Notes: a model not told the origin generated them from the sequence alone. Positions 8,009 to 16,942 are shown, numbered from the stretch's first letter. The stretch is 40,189 nucleotides of DNA from Candidatus Desulfolinea nitratireducens (GCA_014382535.1 JACNJN010000085.1:9116-49304); one strand, 5' to 3'. Numbers and translations are program-made.

Positions 8009-8815
8009 ATGCTTGAAGTTCGTCACCTCAGTAAAACATATGCCGACGGGACCAAGGCGCTGAAAGATGTCAGTTTTTCAGTGCCTGATGGAGAGTTTCT
8101 TGTTGTCATCGGGTTGAGCGGATCAGGGAAATCAACCATGCTCCGGTGTATCAACCGCCTGATCGACCCAACCGAAGGAGAAATTCTTTGGGACGGCGTA
8201 GATCTGGCTCAACTCAAAGGGGAAGATTTGCGCAAAGCCCGACGCAAGATTGGGATGATTTTCCAGCACTTTAATCTTGTTAAAAGATCATCTGTGTTAA
8301 AAAATGTTCTCGCGGGACGATTAGGATATACACCATCCTGGAATAGTTTAATCGGGCGTTTTTCCGCAGAGGACAAAATAAAAGCATTTGAGGCCATCAA
8401 AAGACTGGGTATCGAAGATCAGATCTATAAACGAGCCAGTGAATTGAGTGGTGGTCAGCAACAGCGTGTCGGCGTAGCCCGAGCCCTGATGCAAGATCCT
8501 GAGATGATCCTGGCCGATGAGCCTGTAGCAAGTTTAGATCCGGTGCTGGCTCACTCGATCATGCAATATCTCGAATTACTTAACCAGGAAGACAAGATAA
8601 CCATGGTTTGCAGCCTGCATTATCTGGATTTGGTACAACGCTACGCCACAAGAGTTATTGGTCTAAAAGATGGGGTACTTGTTTATGAGGGCAGCAAAGC
8701 AGATATTCGCGCAATGACAGATGAACAATTTAAGGATATTTATGGTCAGGATGCGGAACGAGTGGGCGGCGGACTTGAAGGAGATCTAGGTGTAAAAGTG
8801 GGAGGTGCAGCATGA
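8009..8815 (+). CDS. phnC: Phosphonate-type ABC transporter ATP-binding protein
   Basis: A 268-residue ABC ATPase that drives the PhnE permease. Walker A is GLSGSGKST at about residues 33-41, the Q loop is MIFQHFNLV, the signature is LSGGQQQRVGVARAL, Walker B is MILADEP, and the switch His is in CSLHYLD. The pattern VASLDPV after Walker B and the length fit the PhnC branch. Its ATG follows GAGGAGA seven bases upstream. Its last codon overlaps the phnE start (ATGA), which points to coupled translation. Two hairpins lie upstream, so it needs read-through or its own promoter; I see no convincing promoter in the 48 bases between the last hairpin and the ATG. Confidence 0.94.
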   Translation: MLEVRHLSKTYADGTKALKDVSFSVPDGEFLVVIGLSGSGKSTMLRCINRLIDPTEGEILWDGVDLAQLKGEDLRKARRKIGMIFQHFNLVKRSSVLKNVLAGRLGYTPSWNSLIGRFSAEDKIKAFEAIKRLGIEDQIYKRASELSGGQQQRVGVARALMQDPEMILADEPVASLDPVLAHSIMQYLELLNQEDKITMVCSLHYLDLVQRYATRVIGLKDGVLVYEGSKADIRAMTDEQFKDIYGQDAERVGGGLEGDLGVKVGGAA

Positions 8816-10341
8816 CTGACGACAAACTCCAACTAGGTCATATCCCTGAGGACGCCCGAGAACCCAGCCTGGTGCCTGCACCAATCGCTGCATTGGCATC
8901 CCTGATCATTCCCGGCCTGGGACAGGCTCTCGCCCGAAGCGCACGCCGAGGATTGATCCTGTTCTTTTCCTTCATAACCGTAGTGGGCCTGACAATGTGG
9001 CGCTTTGGTATTGCTGCACCGCGTGATACAGGCTGGTGGGCGATCTTTAAAAAAGGCTTGTATCTGGACCCCTTTTTAATTGTTGTCACCATCCTGCTTT
9101 TCATCCTGTACATCTGGATCGCCATTGATGCCTATTCGTTGGCAAAAGTGCGCACAAAAACTCCACTGGGAGTTTTTATCGCGCTAATGGTTATGTTTTT
9201 TGCATTGGGCTGGCAAATCGCCCAAATCGATTTGGTTGGCTTTGTTTCTAACGCTGATGATGCACTACCCGCTCTGGGTCGGGTTGGCTGGCCCTGGAGT
9301 AAAGCTATTGATTACGAGTTAACTGAAATCCGGGCAGATGCAGAAATAGAAATTCCTTGCTCAGATGCGCCTCCCCCTGAAAACACCCTTTCAGGAGACG
9401 AGCCTATCATCATTTCGACGCCAACCTGTGGAAATCTGCGTGATCAGGATGGAACCGACAATCCGGGCACAGAGCTGCACCTGGAAGGCTACAATTTTTC
9501 ACCGGGCATTGAGGTCGATATCATGTGGGAAGACCCGATTGGTGACGAATTCCGCCAGCGCCAGGGCGGAGAATATGTGATTGTTATCCCGGATGAAAAC
9601 GGTTATTTCGAAATCGACATTGAAATGCCTTACGCTCTTCTGCCACCCAGTGCTAGAGAACCAACTTATATCTGGGAAGTGTTCGGCCATCAGATTGAAG
9701 AAGTGGGGGCCGCAAAATTAAGCCACGATTTTAAATTGATCGTTGAAAAAATGATCGAGACCATTTTCATGGGCATGATGGCTACCTTCTTTGGAATCTT
9801 GTTCGCGTTGCCGGTCAGCTTCCTGGCAGCCCGAAACCTGATGTCAATATCGCCATTGACACTGGCAATCTACTATTTGGTTCGATTTATCTTGAATATC
9901 ATTCGTTCCATCGAACCGATCATCTGGGCCGTCATCTTCATCATTGTGGTCGGATTGGGGCCTTTTGCAGGCGTCCTGGCCCTGGTCTTACACTCGATTG
10001 CGGCCCTGGGCAAACTATATTCCGAAGCAATCGAATCAATCGACCCCGGGCCAATTGAAGCTGTCCAGGCTACTGGTGCCAACTGGATCCAAACTGTAAT
10101 GTATGCGGTCGTTCCACAAATCATCCCACCCTTTGTTTCCTTCACTATCTATCGCTGGGATATCAATGTGCGCATGTCCACCATCATCGGTATGGTCGGC
10201 GGTGGCGGAGTTGGCTTCCTGTTGATCCAATATATCCGTGTTCTGGATTATCGCTCTGCCGGGATGTGTGTCTGGTTCATCGCGATCACAGTCGCCATTC
10301 TGGATTATGTGAGTGCAGAGATCCGCGCCCGCTTTGTATAA
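8812..10341 (+). CDS. phnE: Phosphonate-type ABC transporter permease with extra N-terminal region
   Basis: A 509-residue permease, nearly twice the usual PhnE length. The C-terminal half (from about residue 310) is the normal permease: MGMMATFFGILFALPVSFLAARNL, several helices, and the ATPase-contacting loop EAIESIDPGPIEAVQATGA. The N-terminal half adds about four hydrophobic segments (27-41 with a IIPGLGQ motif, 47-63, 87-106, 121-138). A roughly 160-residue polar region (145-305) follows, with two Cys (183 and 206) and a beta-rich stretch GTELHLEGYNFSPG that resembles an Ig/IPT-like fold. By topology this region probably faces outside. It overlaps phnC by four bases and ends before a terminator at 10362-10399. 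Confidence 0.92.
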   Translation: MTDDKLQLGHIPEDAREPSLVPAPIAALASLIIPGLGQALARSARRGLILFFSFITVVGLTMWRFGIAAPRDTGWWAIFKKGLYLDPFLIVVTILLFILYIWIAIDAYSLAKVRTKTPLGVFIALMVMFFALGWQIAQIDLVGFVSNADDALPALGRVGWPWSKAIDYELTEIRADAEIEIPCSDAPPPENTLSGDEPIIISTPTCGNLRDQDGTDNPGTELHLEGYNFSPGIEVDIMWEDPIGDEFRQRQGGEYVIVIPDENGYFEIDIEMPYALLPPSAREPTYIWEVFGHQIEEVGAAKLSHDFKLIVEKMIETIFMGMMATFFGILFALPVSFLAARNLMSISPLTLAIYYLVRFILNIIRSIEPIIWAVIFIIVVGLGPFAGVLALVLHSIAALGKLYSEAIESIDPGPIEAVQATGANWIQTVMYAVVPQIIPPFVSFTIYRWDINVRMSTIIGMVGGGGVGFLLIQYIRVLDYRSAGMCVWFIAITVAILDYVSAEIRARFV

Positions 10342-10361
10342 GAGATGTAGCGGATAATACC

Positions 10362-10399
10362 AAGGCCCTAAAGGCGATCCATTCCCTTTGGGGCCTTTT
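10362..10399 (+). terminator. Intrinsic terminator after phnE
   Basis: AAGGCCCTAAAGG (10362-10374) pairs with CCTTTGGGGCCTT (10385-10397) with one mismatch, followed by TTTT overlapping the stem end. It closes the phn unit 21 bases after the phnE stop. Confidence 0.75.
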
Positions 10400-10408
10400 G
10401 CTGTAAAG

Positions 10409-10417
10409 TGGTAAAAT
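10409..10417 (+). promoter_or_regulatory. Extended -10 promoter element for the YdcF-like gene
   Basis: TGGTAAAAT matches an extended -10 (TGnTAAAAT). The hexamer ends six bases before the ATG at 10424, so transcription would begin at or next to the start codon and the mRNA would be leaderless. No good -35 is seen; the region is occupied by the phnE terminator. Confidence 0.5.
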
Positions 10418-10423
10418 GCCCGA

Positions 10424-11110
10424 ATGTTCAAACTGTTATTTAAAATTTATGCTCTTATTAAAAGCATTCTTATGCTAATTTTCAAACTCCTTTTCATTCT
10501 GGGAATTAGCGGCGCAATTATTTTATTGATCGCGCGTCTGATTACTGCCATCCATAGTAAAGGTCGCGTCTACAGCGTTGAAGATATTCCTGCTGAACGG
10601 GCGGCAATCGTCTTTGGTGCGGGACTCTGGCGTGATGGCAGTCCCACGCCCGTTTTACGGGATCGGGTTCAGGCCGCGTCCGAACTATACTTCCAGGGCA
10701 AGGTTGAAAAATTATTACTGAGTGGCGATAATCGTTTTGCTGACTACGACGAGCCATCCGCGATGAAAAATTACGCTCTTGGGTTGGGTGTTCCCGAAGA
10801 GGTCATTATCCTCGATTTTGCCGGTCGCCGCACGTATGACACATGCTACCGTGCCAAAGAAATTTTCGGGCTGGAATCAGCGATCCTCGTCACCCAGGAA
10901 TTCCATTTATCACGCGCACTCTATATTTGCGATGCGCTTGGGATATCAAGCAAAGGCATCAATGCAGATAGACGTACCTATAGGAAATTTTCCCGAGGGT
11001 ACTGGAATTTGCGAGAATCACTTGCCACCATCTCTGCACTCTGGGATGTGCATGTTATACATCCCATACCCGTTTTGGGAGATTTTGAACCAATTTTTCC
11101 GGAGGAATAA
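10424..11110 (+). CDS. YdcF/SanA-like DUF218 membrane protein
   Basis: A 228-residue protein with one N-terminal helix (about residues 12-40) and a DUF218 domain. Family signs are the IVFGAGLWRDGSPTPVLRDRV start, the LLLSGDNR segment with an acidic pair after it, YDTCYRAKEIFG and LVTQEFHLSRALYICDALG. SanA of enteric bacteria belongs to this group and affects envelope permeability; the biochemical activity is not established. There is no clear Shine-Dalgarno; a -10 element sits immediately upstream, so a leaderless mRNA is possible. Its stop overlaps the start of the HD-domain gene by one base (TAATG). Confidence 0.85.
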   Translation: MFKLLFKIYALIKSILMLIFKLLFILGISGAIILLIARLITAIHSKGRVYSVEDIPAERAAIVFGAGLWRDGSPTPVLRDRVQAASELYFQGKVEKLLLSGDNRFADYDEPSAMKNYALGLGVPEEVIILDFAGRRTYDTCYRAKEIFGLESAILVTQEFHLSRALYICDALGISSKGINADRRTYRKFSRGYWNLRESLATISALWDVHVIHPIPVLGDFEPIFPEE

Positions 11111-11667
11111 TGAAACGCATAGAAGCCTTAGCGATAGTTCGCGAATTCATCAAAAATGAAAATCTGGTCAAGCATATGTTTGCCGTCGAAGCCGCCATGC
11201 GTTTTTACGCCGAAAAGTTGAATAAAGATGTGGAACTCTGGGGAGTGGTCGGGCTCTTGCATGATTTTGACTGGGAGATTCATCCCACACTCGAGGATCA
11301 TCCAGCTGAGGGCGCTCCCCTCTTGCGGGAGAGGGGTGTGCCGGAACCAATCGTTCGCGCCATCCTCAGCCATGCGGAACATACCGGAATTCCACGTGAT
11401 TCCCTGATGGAAAAAGCACTCTTCGCCTGTGACGAGATCACGGGGTTGATCACCGCCGTTGCGCTGGTACGCCCCTCGCGTTCGTTAATGGATCTACAAG
11501 CGAAATCCGTCAAGAAAAAATGGAAAGATAGACATTTCGCAGCCGGAGCCAACCGCGAGGAGATGGAACAAGGTGCCGGGGAATTTGGCGTCGAATTATC
11601 TGAACATATCACGAATGTGATCGAAGCCATGCGCCGTATTGCACCTGAGCTGGGGTTGGCGGGATAA
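11110..11667 (+). CDS. HD-domain phosphohydrolase-like protein
   Basis: A 185-residue cytoplasmic protein of the HD superfamily. LVKHMFAVEAAMRFYA gives the first His, GLLHDFDWE the HD pair, and ILSHAEHTG plus CDEITGLI the later metal ligands. It resembles the stand-alone HDIG-type hydrolases whose substrates (nucleotides or other phosphates) are mostly unknown. Start is the ATG that overlaps the preceding TAA by one base, with GGAGG upstream. Co-transcribed with the YdcF-like gene. It meets the cobU gene tail to tail, with a palindrome between them. Confidence 0.85.
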   Translation: MKRIEALAIVREFIKNENLVKHMFAVEAAMRFYAEKLNKDVELWGVVGLLHDFDWEIHPTLEDHPAEGAPLLRERGVPEPIVRAILSHAEHTGIPRDSLMEKALFACDEITGLITAVALVRPSRSLMDLQAKSVKKKWKDRHFAAGANREEMEQGAGEFGVELSEHITNVIEAMRRIAPELGLAG

Positions 11668-11676
11668 TTTTTATAA

Positions 11677-11696
11677 GGGCGGACAGCCGTCCGCCC
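11677..11696. repeat. Palindrome between convergent genes (GGGCGGAC stem)
   Basis: GGGCGGAC (11677-11684) and GTCCGCCC (11689-11696) form an 8-bp perfect stem with an AGCC loop, abutting the cobU stop codon. There is no proper U tract on either strand. The sequence looks like the short GTAGGGGCGG-type palindromes I recall as dispersed elements in many genomes, and it may serve as a shared 3' end for both genes. Confidence 0.5.
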
Positions 11697-12272
11697 CTAC
11701 TTTACCTGCATCGGAATACCCGCTACAAGCAATAGCACTTCGTCGGCATGAGATGCCAGGATTTGGTTGGCACGTCCAAGAATATCTCGATAGGCGCGTC
11801 CCAATTCATAGGGTGGGACAACCCCCAGACCAACCTCATTCGATACAACCAACAGTTCTACCTCTGTCTCCCGGACATAAGCGACCAAAGCCTCCACTTC
11901 GACAATCACATTCGCCTCGATTTCAGGTTCGAAGGGATCAGCCTTTGGGTCTTCAAAGGGATCGCCTACCGGGGCGGCCGCATCCATCAGATGATTGGCA
12001 ACCAGGAAGGTCATACAATCCAGTAAAATGATACGTGCCGTGCTACCTGCCTCACGAATAGCTTGGGCAACATTTCGGGGGGCTTCTATCGTCCCCCAGG
12101 TGGATGGCCTCTCGGTGCGATGCTTCCTGACCCGCTCGATCATCTCCTCATCTTTGATCTCAGACGTGGCGACATAAAGAACATTCTCACCACCTGATTC
12201 TTTGGCCCTCTTTTCTGCAAAGGAGCTTTTGCCACTCCGGGCGCCACCGAGAACCAAGGTTAATTTTCCCAT
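11697..12272 (-). CDS. cobU: Adenosylcobinamide kinase / adenosylcobinamide-phosphate guanylyltransferase
   Basis: A 191-residue bifunctional enzyme of nucleotide-loop assembly: it phosphorylates adenosylcobinamide and then activates it with GTP. The P loop is LGGARSGKSSFAE near residue 8, and the HRTERPSTWGTIEAP stretch carries the His that is guanylylated in CobU. It is the last gene of the cobalamin operon and overlaps the end of cobQ by 13 bases. The stop codon is TAG, useful evidence that UAG is a normal stop in this genome. Confidence 0.94.
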   Translation of the reverse strand: MGKLTLVLGGARSGKSSFAEKRAKESGGENVLYVATSEIKDEEMIERVRKHRTERPSTWGTIEAPRNVAQAIREAGSTARIILLDCMTFLVANHLMDAAAPVGDPFEDPKADPFEPEIEANVIVEVEALVAYVRETEVELLVVSNEVGLGVVPPYELGRAYRDILGRANQILASHADEVLLLVAGIPMQVK

Positions 12273-13762
12273 ATGATCTTCTCCAAATATTCCATATCCA
12301 GGGTTTCTTCCAGAGTATCCGCCAAACGTGTCAGGGAAGCCGCGAATGGGTCTTTCTTTCCTGCCTCTTCACCACTCCAACCTACATCTTTCAACCAGGC
12401 TCGGCGTAGATTCTCATTCGAGAACAATCCATGCAGATAGCATCCCCAAATTTTTCCGTCCTCGCTGGTTGCTCCATCCGGCACCTGAACCGATTGACCA
12501 CTGCGTTCTATAAGTTTCATCCAGGGGCTTTGGCTATCGGTACGACCCATGTGAATTTCATATCCGCTTATTATTTCACCTTCAATATCAGCAAACCAGC
12601 CAGAACCATTTTCTATTTGGGCACTGGCCTGATGAGTGGCTTTTTCACCAGAAAAAACTGTTTCAATGGGAAGCAAACCCAATCCGGGGGCGCTTTCCAG
12701 TGCTGATTCCACATGTTCCGGATCATGGACAAGTTCTCCCAGCATCTGGTAACCGCCACATATCCCAACGACAGCGCCTCCCTTCTGTGCATGCTCCTGA
12801 ATCCTTTTTTCAAAGCCTTGCGACCGCAACCACTCCAGGTCGTTGAGGGTGCTCTTCGTCCCCGGGATGATGATCGCCGCGGGATTGCCAATTTGCTCGG
12901 GGCTATCCACATAACGAACGCGAACACCCGGCTCTGCGGATAGCGGATCGAAATCATCAAAATTAGCAATGCGGGGCAGATGTACCACGACTATCTCGAG
13001 TTCGTCAGTTGGTGAGACAGAATTCTCAAAGGGATTGTCCAACGCCACCGCATCTTCTTCAGGGATGAATAGACCCTGTAAATAGGGCACTACACCCAAG
13101 ACCGGAATATCGGTTTTATCTTCCAAAATTTTGACCCCATCTGAGAACAGCGATATATCCCCGCGGAATTTGTTGACAATAAAGCCTTTTACCAGTTCGC
13201 GCTCTTCAGGCTCCAGTAACCAGGCTGTGCCAATTAATTGTGCGAAAATCCCGCCACGGTCAATATCACCAGCTAATAGTACAGGGGCTTTTGCATAACG
13301 CGCAATCGCCATGTTAACTATATCGCCCTCTTTTAAATTAAGTTCAGCCGCACTGCCAGCACCTTCAATAATTACTAGTTCGTATTTTTCACGCAGTCGA
13401 TCCAGGGCAGCCGTTGCCTCCTTCCAAAGCATCTTCTTATTCGGATAATAGTCTTTTGCGGAAAGCGTTTTCCAGGGCCGCCCCATAACAACCACCTGTG
13501 AGCGAGAATCCGCTTCAGGTTTGATCAGGACCGGGTTCATATCCACGTGAGGTTCCAGGCCGGAGGCAATTGCCTGGGTAGCCTGCGCACGTCCGATCTC
13601 GGAGCCATCCGGGCAAACGGCAGCGTTGTTGGACATATTCTGCGCTTTGAAGGGTGCAACCCGCACTCCTCGTCTGGCGAAAAGGTGACATAAGCCAGCT
13701 ACCAGCAAGCTTTTTCCAACGGATGAGGAGGTGCCTAAAACTACGAGAACTTTTCCGGTCAT
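12260..13762 (-). CDS. cobQ: Cobyric acid synthase
   Basis: A 500-residue glutamine-dependent amidotransferase that amidates adenosylcobyrinic acid a,c-diamide at four side chains. The N-terminal P-loop domain reads VVLGTSSSVGKS, followed by FKAQNMSNNA and EADSRSQVVVMG. The C-terminal glutaminase has the nucleophile Cys in VGICGGYQMLG and a late His in GCYLHGLF. I chose the ATG at 13762 because it overlaps the cobS stop as ATGA and gives the usual MTGKVL-type start; an upstream in-frame start would add 18 residues lying inside cobS. Its presence beside cobU and cobS suggests the cell handles corrinoids upstream of cobinamide too, not only salvage. Confidence 0.94.
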   Translation of the reverse strand: MTGKVLVVLGTSSSVGKSLLVAGLCHLFARRGVRVAPFKAQNMSNNAAVCPDGSEIGRAQATQAIASGLEPHVDMNPVLIKPEADSRSQVVVMGRPWKTLSAKDYYPNKKMLWKEATAALDRLREKYELVIIEGAGSAAELNLKEGDIVNMAIARYAKAPVLLAGDIDRGGIFAQLIGTAWLLEPEERELVKGFIVNKFRGDISLFSDGVKILEDKTDIPVLGVVPYLQGLFIPEEDAVALDNPFENSVSPTDELEIVVVHLPRIANFDDFDPLSAEPGVRVRYVDSPEQIGNPAAIIIPGTKSTLNDLEWLRSQGFEKRIQEHAQKGGAVVGICGGYQMLGELVHDPEHVESALESAPGLGLLPIETVFSGEKATHQASAQIENGSGWFADIEGEIISGYEIHMGRTDSQSPWMKLIERSGQSVQVPDGATSEDGKIWGCYLHGLFSNENLRRAWLKDVGWSGEEAGKKDPFAASLTRLADTLEETLDMEYLEKIIWEN

Positions 13763-14493
13763 ATTGCCACTCCGGTTGTGAAAATAAGCAAAACAGCCAA
13801 TTCGATCAATTCGCATAGGGCGCCGTAACTATCTCCGGTCAGGCCGGGGACGCGGCGTAAAATAAAGCTTGCGCCAAGCCAAAGTATTATTCCTGAGATA
13901 GCGAAGGTCAATAAGCCGATCCAATCAGCGAAGAACCAGGCTCCCAAGACAGTCAGAACGGTAGCCAGAATGACTTGTGGCCAACGGACGTTCTCTTTCA
14001 TACCGCGCCCCATTCCTTTTTCGCGGGCGTATGGGAAAGCGAAGATTGCAATAGACAATGCCCAGCGTCCGAAAACGGGAGCAAGCAAAAGTCCAGAAAG
14101 ATTCGGGAGAGAAGTCATGGCGGCATATTTTGACAGCAGCAACACGACTCCACCAGCCACACCAAATGCGCCAACGCGCGAATCCCTCATGATCTCCAGG
14201 CGTCGCTCTGGAGTGAATCCGCCAAATAGACCATCGCATGAATCGAGAAACCCGTCAAAGTGCAGGGCACGGGTGAGCAGCAACCAGGCTGCCAGGACGA
14301 TGACCGAGACAATCTGCGTTGAAAAAATCAACTCCAGGCCACTTCCCAATCCATAAAGCACCCCGCCCAGCGCCAGGCCGACCACCGGGAAATAGCCCAC
14401 AGATCGACCCAGCTCCTGTGAGGTAAATGGGCGACGGATAAGTGCCGGAAAGGTGGTCAAAAATTGGAAAGCAGTCAGAAGTGAAGTTATCAT
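13759..14493 (-). CDS. cobS: Adenosylcobinamide-GDP ribazoletransferase (cobalamin synthase)
   Basis: A 244-residue integral membrane enzyme that joins adenosylcobinamide-GDP with alpha-ribazole (or its phosphate). About six to seven hydrophobic segments are seen. The conserved acidic motif ALHFDGFLDSCDGLFGG binds the metal, followed by RRLEIMRDSRVGAFGV. It precedes cobQ with a four-base overlap and follows cobO after 27 bases. CobT and CobC, which would supply alpha-ribazole, are not in the window. Confidence 0.93.
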   Translation of the reverse strand: MITSLLTAFQFLTTFPALIRRPFTSQELGRSVGYFPVVGLALGGVLYGLGSGLELIFSTQIVSVIVLAAWLLLTRALHFDGFLDSCDGLFGGFTPERRLEIMRDSRVGAFGVAGGVVLLLSKYAAMTSLPNLSGLLLAPVFGRWALSIAIFAFPYAREKGMGRGMKENVRWPQVILATVLTVLGAWFFADWIGLLTFAISGIILWLGASFILRRVPGLTGDSYGALCELIELAVLLIFTTGVAI

Positions 14494-14520
14494 TTTTTAT
14501 CCAATCCGCCAGGTACGGCT

Positions 14521-15054
14521 TTAAAATTCAATTCCTGGCTGTGCAGAAATTTCCTGATCTTCATAAGGATGCTTGATTTCTTTCATTTCCGTGACTATAT
14601 CGGCAAAATCTATCAACTCCTGTGGTGCATTGCGCCCAGTGATGATCAAATGCAGCATGGGCGGTTTGTTTTCCTGCAACCAGGCGATCACTTCATTCAC
14701 ATCCAACCATTCGAAATCCAATGGGTAGGTAAATTCGTCTAAAACGATCAAATCGTATTCGCCACTGGTGATCTTTTCCTGTGCCAATTTCCAACCATGC
14801 TGCGCGCGTGCAATGGTCTCATCCATATCTTTTGAACGCCAGGTAAATCCATCCCCGGTGGAAAGCCAGTCAATTCCCAGTTTTGTGGCGGCTTTAACCT
14901 CACCCCATTTTCCCTTCTCTGATTTGATGAATTGGAGAACACAGATGCGCATCCCACGCCCCCATGCGCGTAAAACCACACCAAAGGCTGCAGTGGATTT
15001 CCCCTTCCCTTTTCCCGTATTGACGATCACCAGGCCCTTTTTCTTTTTTGCCAT
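14521..15054 (-). CDS. cobO: Cob(I)yrinic acid a,c-diamide adenosyltransferase (CobA/CobO type)
   Basis: A 177-residue P-loop enzyme that adds the adenosyl ligand to reduced corrinoids using ATP. Evidence: [15 protein letters not shown] (the P loop of this family), [27 protein letters not shown], and [14 protein letters not shown] with its Walker-B-like acidic residues. Start is the ATG with GAGG five bases upstream. It sits between the importer genes and cobS, matching use of imported corrinoid as substrate. Confidence 0.94.
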   Translation of the reverse strand: MAKKKKGLVIVNTGKGKGKSTAAFGVVLRAWGRGMRICVLQFIKSEKGKWGEVKAATKLGIDWLSTGDGFTWRSKDMDETIARAQHGWKLAQEKITSGEYDLIVLDEFTYPLDFEWLDVNEVIAWLQENKPPMLHLIITGRNAPQELIDFADIVTEMKEIKHPYEDQEISAQPGIEF

Positions 15055-15066
15055 TTTGCCTCTCTA

Positions 15067-15852
15067 TTACTTTTGTTCCAATGCGCCTTGCGGAAAAATG
15101 ATCGGCGCACCCGTAACTGGATGAGGGATAATCTCAACCGGCGTTTGATAGGCCTCACTGATATTTTCTGCACAGATCACCTCTTGCGGAGTACCAAAGG
15201 TTATTAGCTCTCCACCGACCAGCAAGGCAACTTTATCTGCAAAAAATGAAACCAAATTCAAATCATGGACGGCCATCAAAACAGCTAATTCTTTCTCTAT
15301 CGAAAGTCTTTTTATCAGCGATAATAAATTTGTCTGGTGTTGCAAGTCCAGATGATTTGTGGGTTCGTCAAGCAATAAAACAGGGGTTGACTGAGCGAGG
15401 GCTCGCGCCAGCAATACCCTCTGTTGTTCGCCCCCGGATAATTGAGCGATCGACCTGTCAGCAAAATCCTGCAATTGGGCTTGCTCCAACGCCAATCGAA
15501 CAGCATCTCTATCCTCCTGGCTCTCACGCCCAAGCCAGCTCATATAGGCTGTACGTCCCATCATCACGGCCTGCTCAACAGAATAAGCACCTCCCAATTG
15601 CCGTGTTTGAGGAACAACAGCCAAAACCCTGGCCCGTTCCGCGGTTGAAAAACGGGATAAATCTTTCCCATTGACATAGATCTGCCCGGATTCGGTGGGT
15701 ATTGTCCCGCTTACGGCTCGCACAAGCGTGGTTTTTCCGGCACCATTCGGGCCGATCAAAGCGATTATTTCTCCGGGAAGGGCCTCAATGGTAATATTTT
15801 TCAGCACCCTTTTCTGGCCATAGGCAACTGTAAGAGAGTCTATTTTTAGCAT
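15067..15852 (-). CDS. btuD: Corrinoid (BtuCD-type) ABC transporter ATP-binding protein
   Basis: An ABC ATPase of about 261 residues from the FecCD/BtuCD importer group. Walker A is IGPNGAGKTTLV, the signature is LSGGEQQRVLLARAL, Walker B is VLLLDEPTNHLDL, and the switch His is in MAVHDLNLV. I chose the ATG at 15852 (MLKIDSL) because it is one base after the btuC stop (TAATATG); an upstream in-frame start lies inside btuC. Iron-siderophore ATPases look similar, but the riboswitch and neighbours make corrinoid the likely cargo. Confidence 0.92.
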   Translation of the reverse strand: MLKIDSLTVAYGQKRVLKNITIEALPGEIIALIGPNGAGKTTLVRAVSGTIPTESGQIYVNGKDLSRFSTAERARVLAVVPQTRQLGGAYSVEQAVMMGRTAYMSWLGRESQEDRDAVRLALEQAQLQDFADRSIAQLSGGEQQRVLLARALAQSTPVLLLDEPTNHLDLQHQTNLLSLIKRLSIEKELAVLMAVHDLNLVSFFADKVALLVGGELITFGTPQEVICAENISEAYQTPVEIIPHPVTGAPIIFPQGALEQK

Positions 15853-15853
15853 A

Positions 15854-16879
15854 TTACCAGAAGACCTCTCGCTTTGCACGGCGCAGAATCCACAAGAAGA
15901 AAGGCGCGCCAGCAAGGGCGGTCACAATCCCCACAGGCAGGGTAGAGGGAGCCAACAGGATACGCGCCAGCATATCGGCCAGCAGCAACGCACTGCCACC
16001 TCCCAAAATGGATAGCGGGACGAGGCGCCGGTAATCCGCCCCCCACAGAATGCGAATCATATGCGGGACGATCAAACCTATGAAGCCGATCACTCCCGAA
16101 AATGCAACTGCTACCGCTGTGGTCAGGGATGCTGTCACAATGATGAATATTTTAGCCCGGTCAACATTCAGCCCCATCTGCTTGGCTTCTTCTTCCCCGA
16201 ACTGGAGCACATTTAGCATATGTCCAGAGATGGATAGCATCCCCATGCCTGCAAGCATGTAAGGCAAAGCTGCGATGACAGGATTCCAGCCTGCCATCGG
16301 TGAACCACCGAGCAAAAATGAAATTGCCCGGTGAAGTTGCAAATCGGTACGCAGCATCAAAAAGGAAGTCATTGCCGAAGCAAAGGCTCCTACAGCCACA
16401 CCGGCAAGGATAAGCGTCGTCATCGGGACCATACCATTTACACGCGCCAGATTGTAGACCAATACTACGGTCAGGATCGCCCCCACAAAGGCGCCGGCAG
16501 GCACCAAATAAAATCCCAGCAAGTTTGTCGGCCAGTTAAGTGACATTGCAAACACCGCACCTAGTCCAGCCCCTGAAGCGACACCGATCAGATAAGGATC
16601 AGCAAGCGGATTACGGAACAATCCTTGATACGCAGCCCCACTGCTCCCCAGGGCTGCTCCTGTCAGGACTACCAGAACCGTGTGCGGAAGGCGCACAGCC
16701 AGGATGATGGCTGAAAATGAATTTGGCCAATCAGGATTGATATTGATCCCAGGAATTTGAGCTGCCAGGATCCGGAAGATAGTCTCCGGAGGAATGAAGA
16801 CAGCACCCAGCGCAATACTGATCACAAAGGCTGTGAGCAACAAGATCGTATTCATTAAATAAGGTCGTTTGCGGATCAT
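15854..16879 (-). CDS. btuC: Corrinoid ABC transporter permease (FecCD family)
   Basis: A 341-residue permease with about ten helices. Family regions seen are SFSAIILAVRLPHTVLVVLTGAALG split across the first helices, GAAYQGLFRNPLADPYLIGVASGA, and the ATPase-contacting GVIGFIGLIVPHMIR. It lies 63 bases after btuF and one base before btuD. Cargo is assigned from the cobalamin riboswitch and the cob genes rather than from sequence alone. Confidence 0.92.
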   Translation of the reverse strand: MIRKRPYLMNTILLLTAFVISIALGAVFIPPETIFRILAAQIPGININPDWPNSFSAIILAVRLPHTVLVVLTGAALGSSGAAYQGLFRNPLADPYLIGVASGAGLGAVFAMSLNWPTNLLGFYLVPAGAFVGAILTVVLVYNLARVNGMVPMTTLILAGVAVGAFASAMTSFLMLRTDLQLHRAISFLLGGSPMAGWNPVIAALPYMLAGMGMLSISGHMLNVLQFGEEEAKQMGLNVDRAKIFIIVTASLTTAVAVAFSGVIGFIGLIVPHMIRILWGADYRRLVPLSILGGGSALLLADMLARILLAPSTLPVGIVTALAGAPFFLWILRRAKREVFW

Positions 16880-16942
16880 AATAAGCGGGACGAGGCTCCA
16901 TAACCTTTCACGGTCAGCATATGAAGCCTCGTATGATCGGGC

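Noticed and set aside
10036-10431. Minus-strand open frame across the phnE end and terminator
   Set aside because: It crosses a terminator and the start of the next gene and has no protein-like features.
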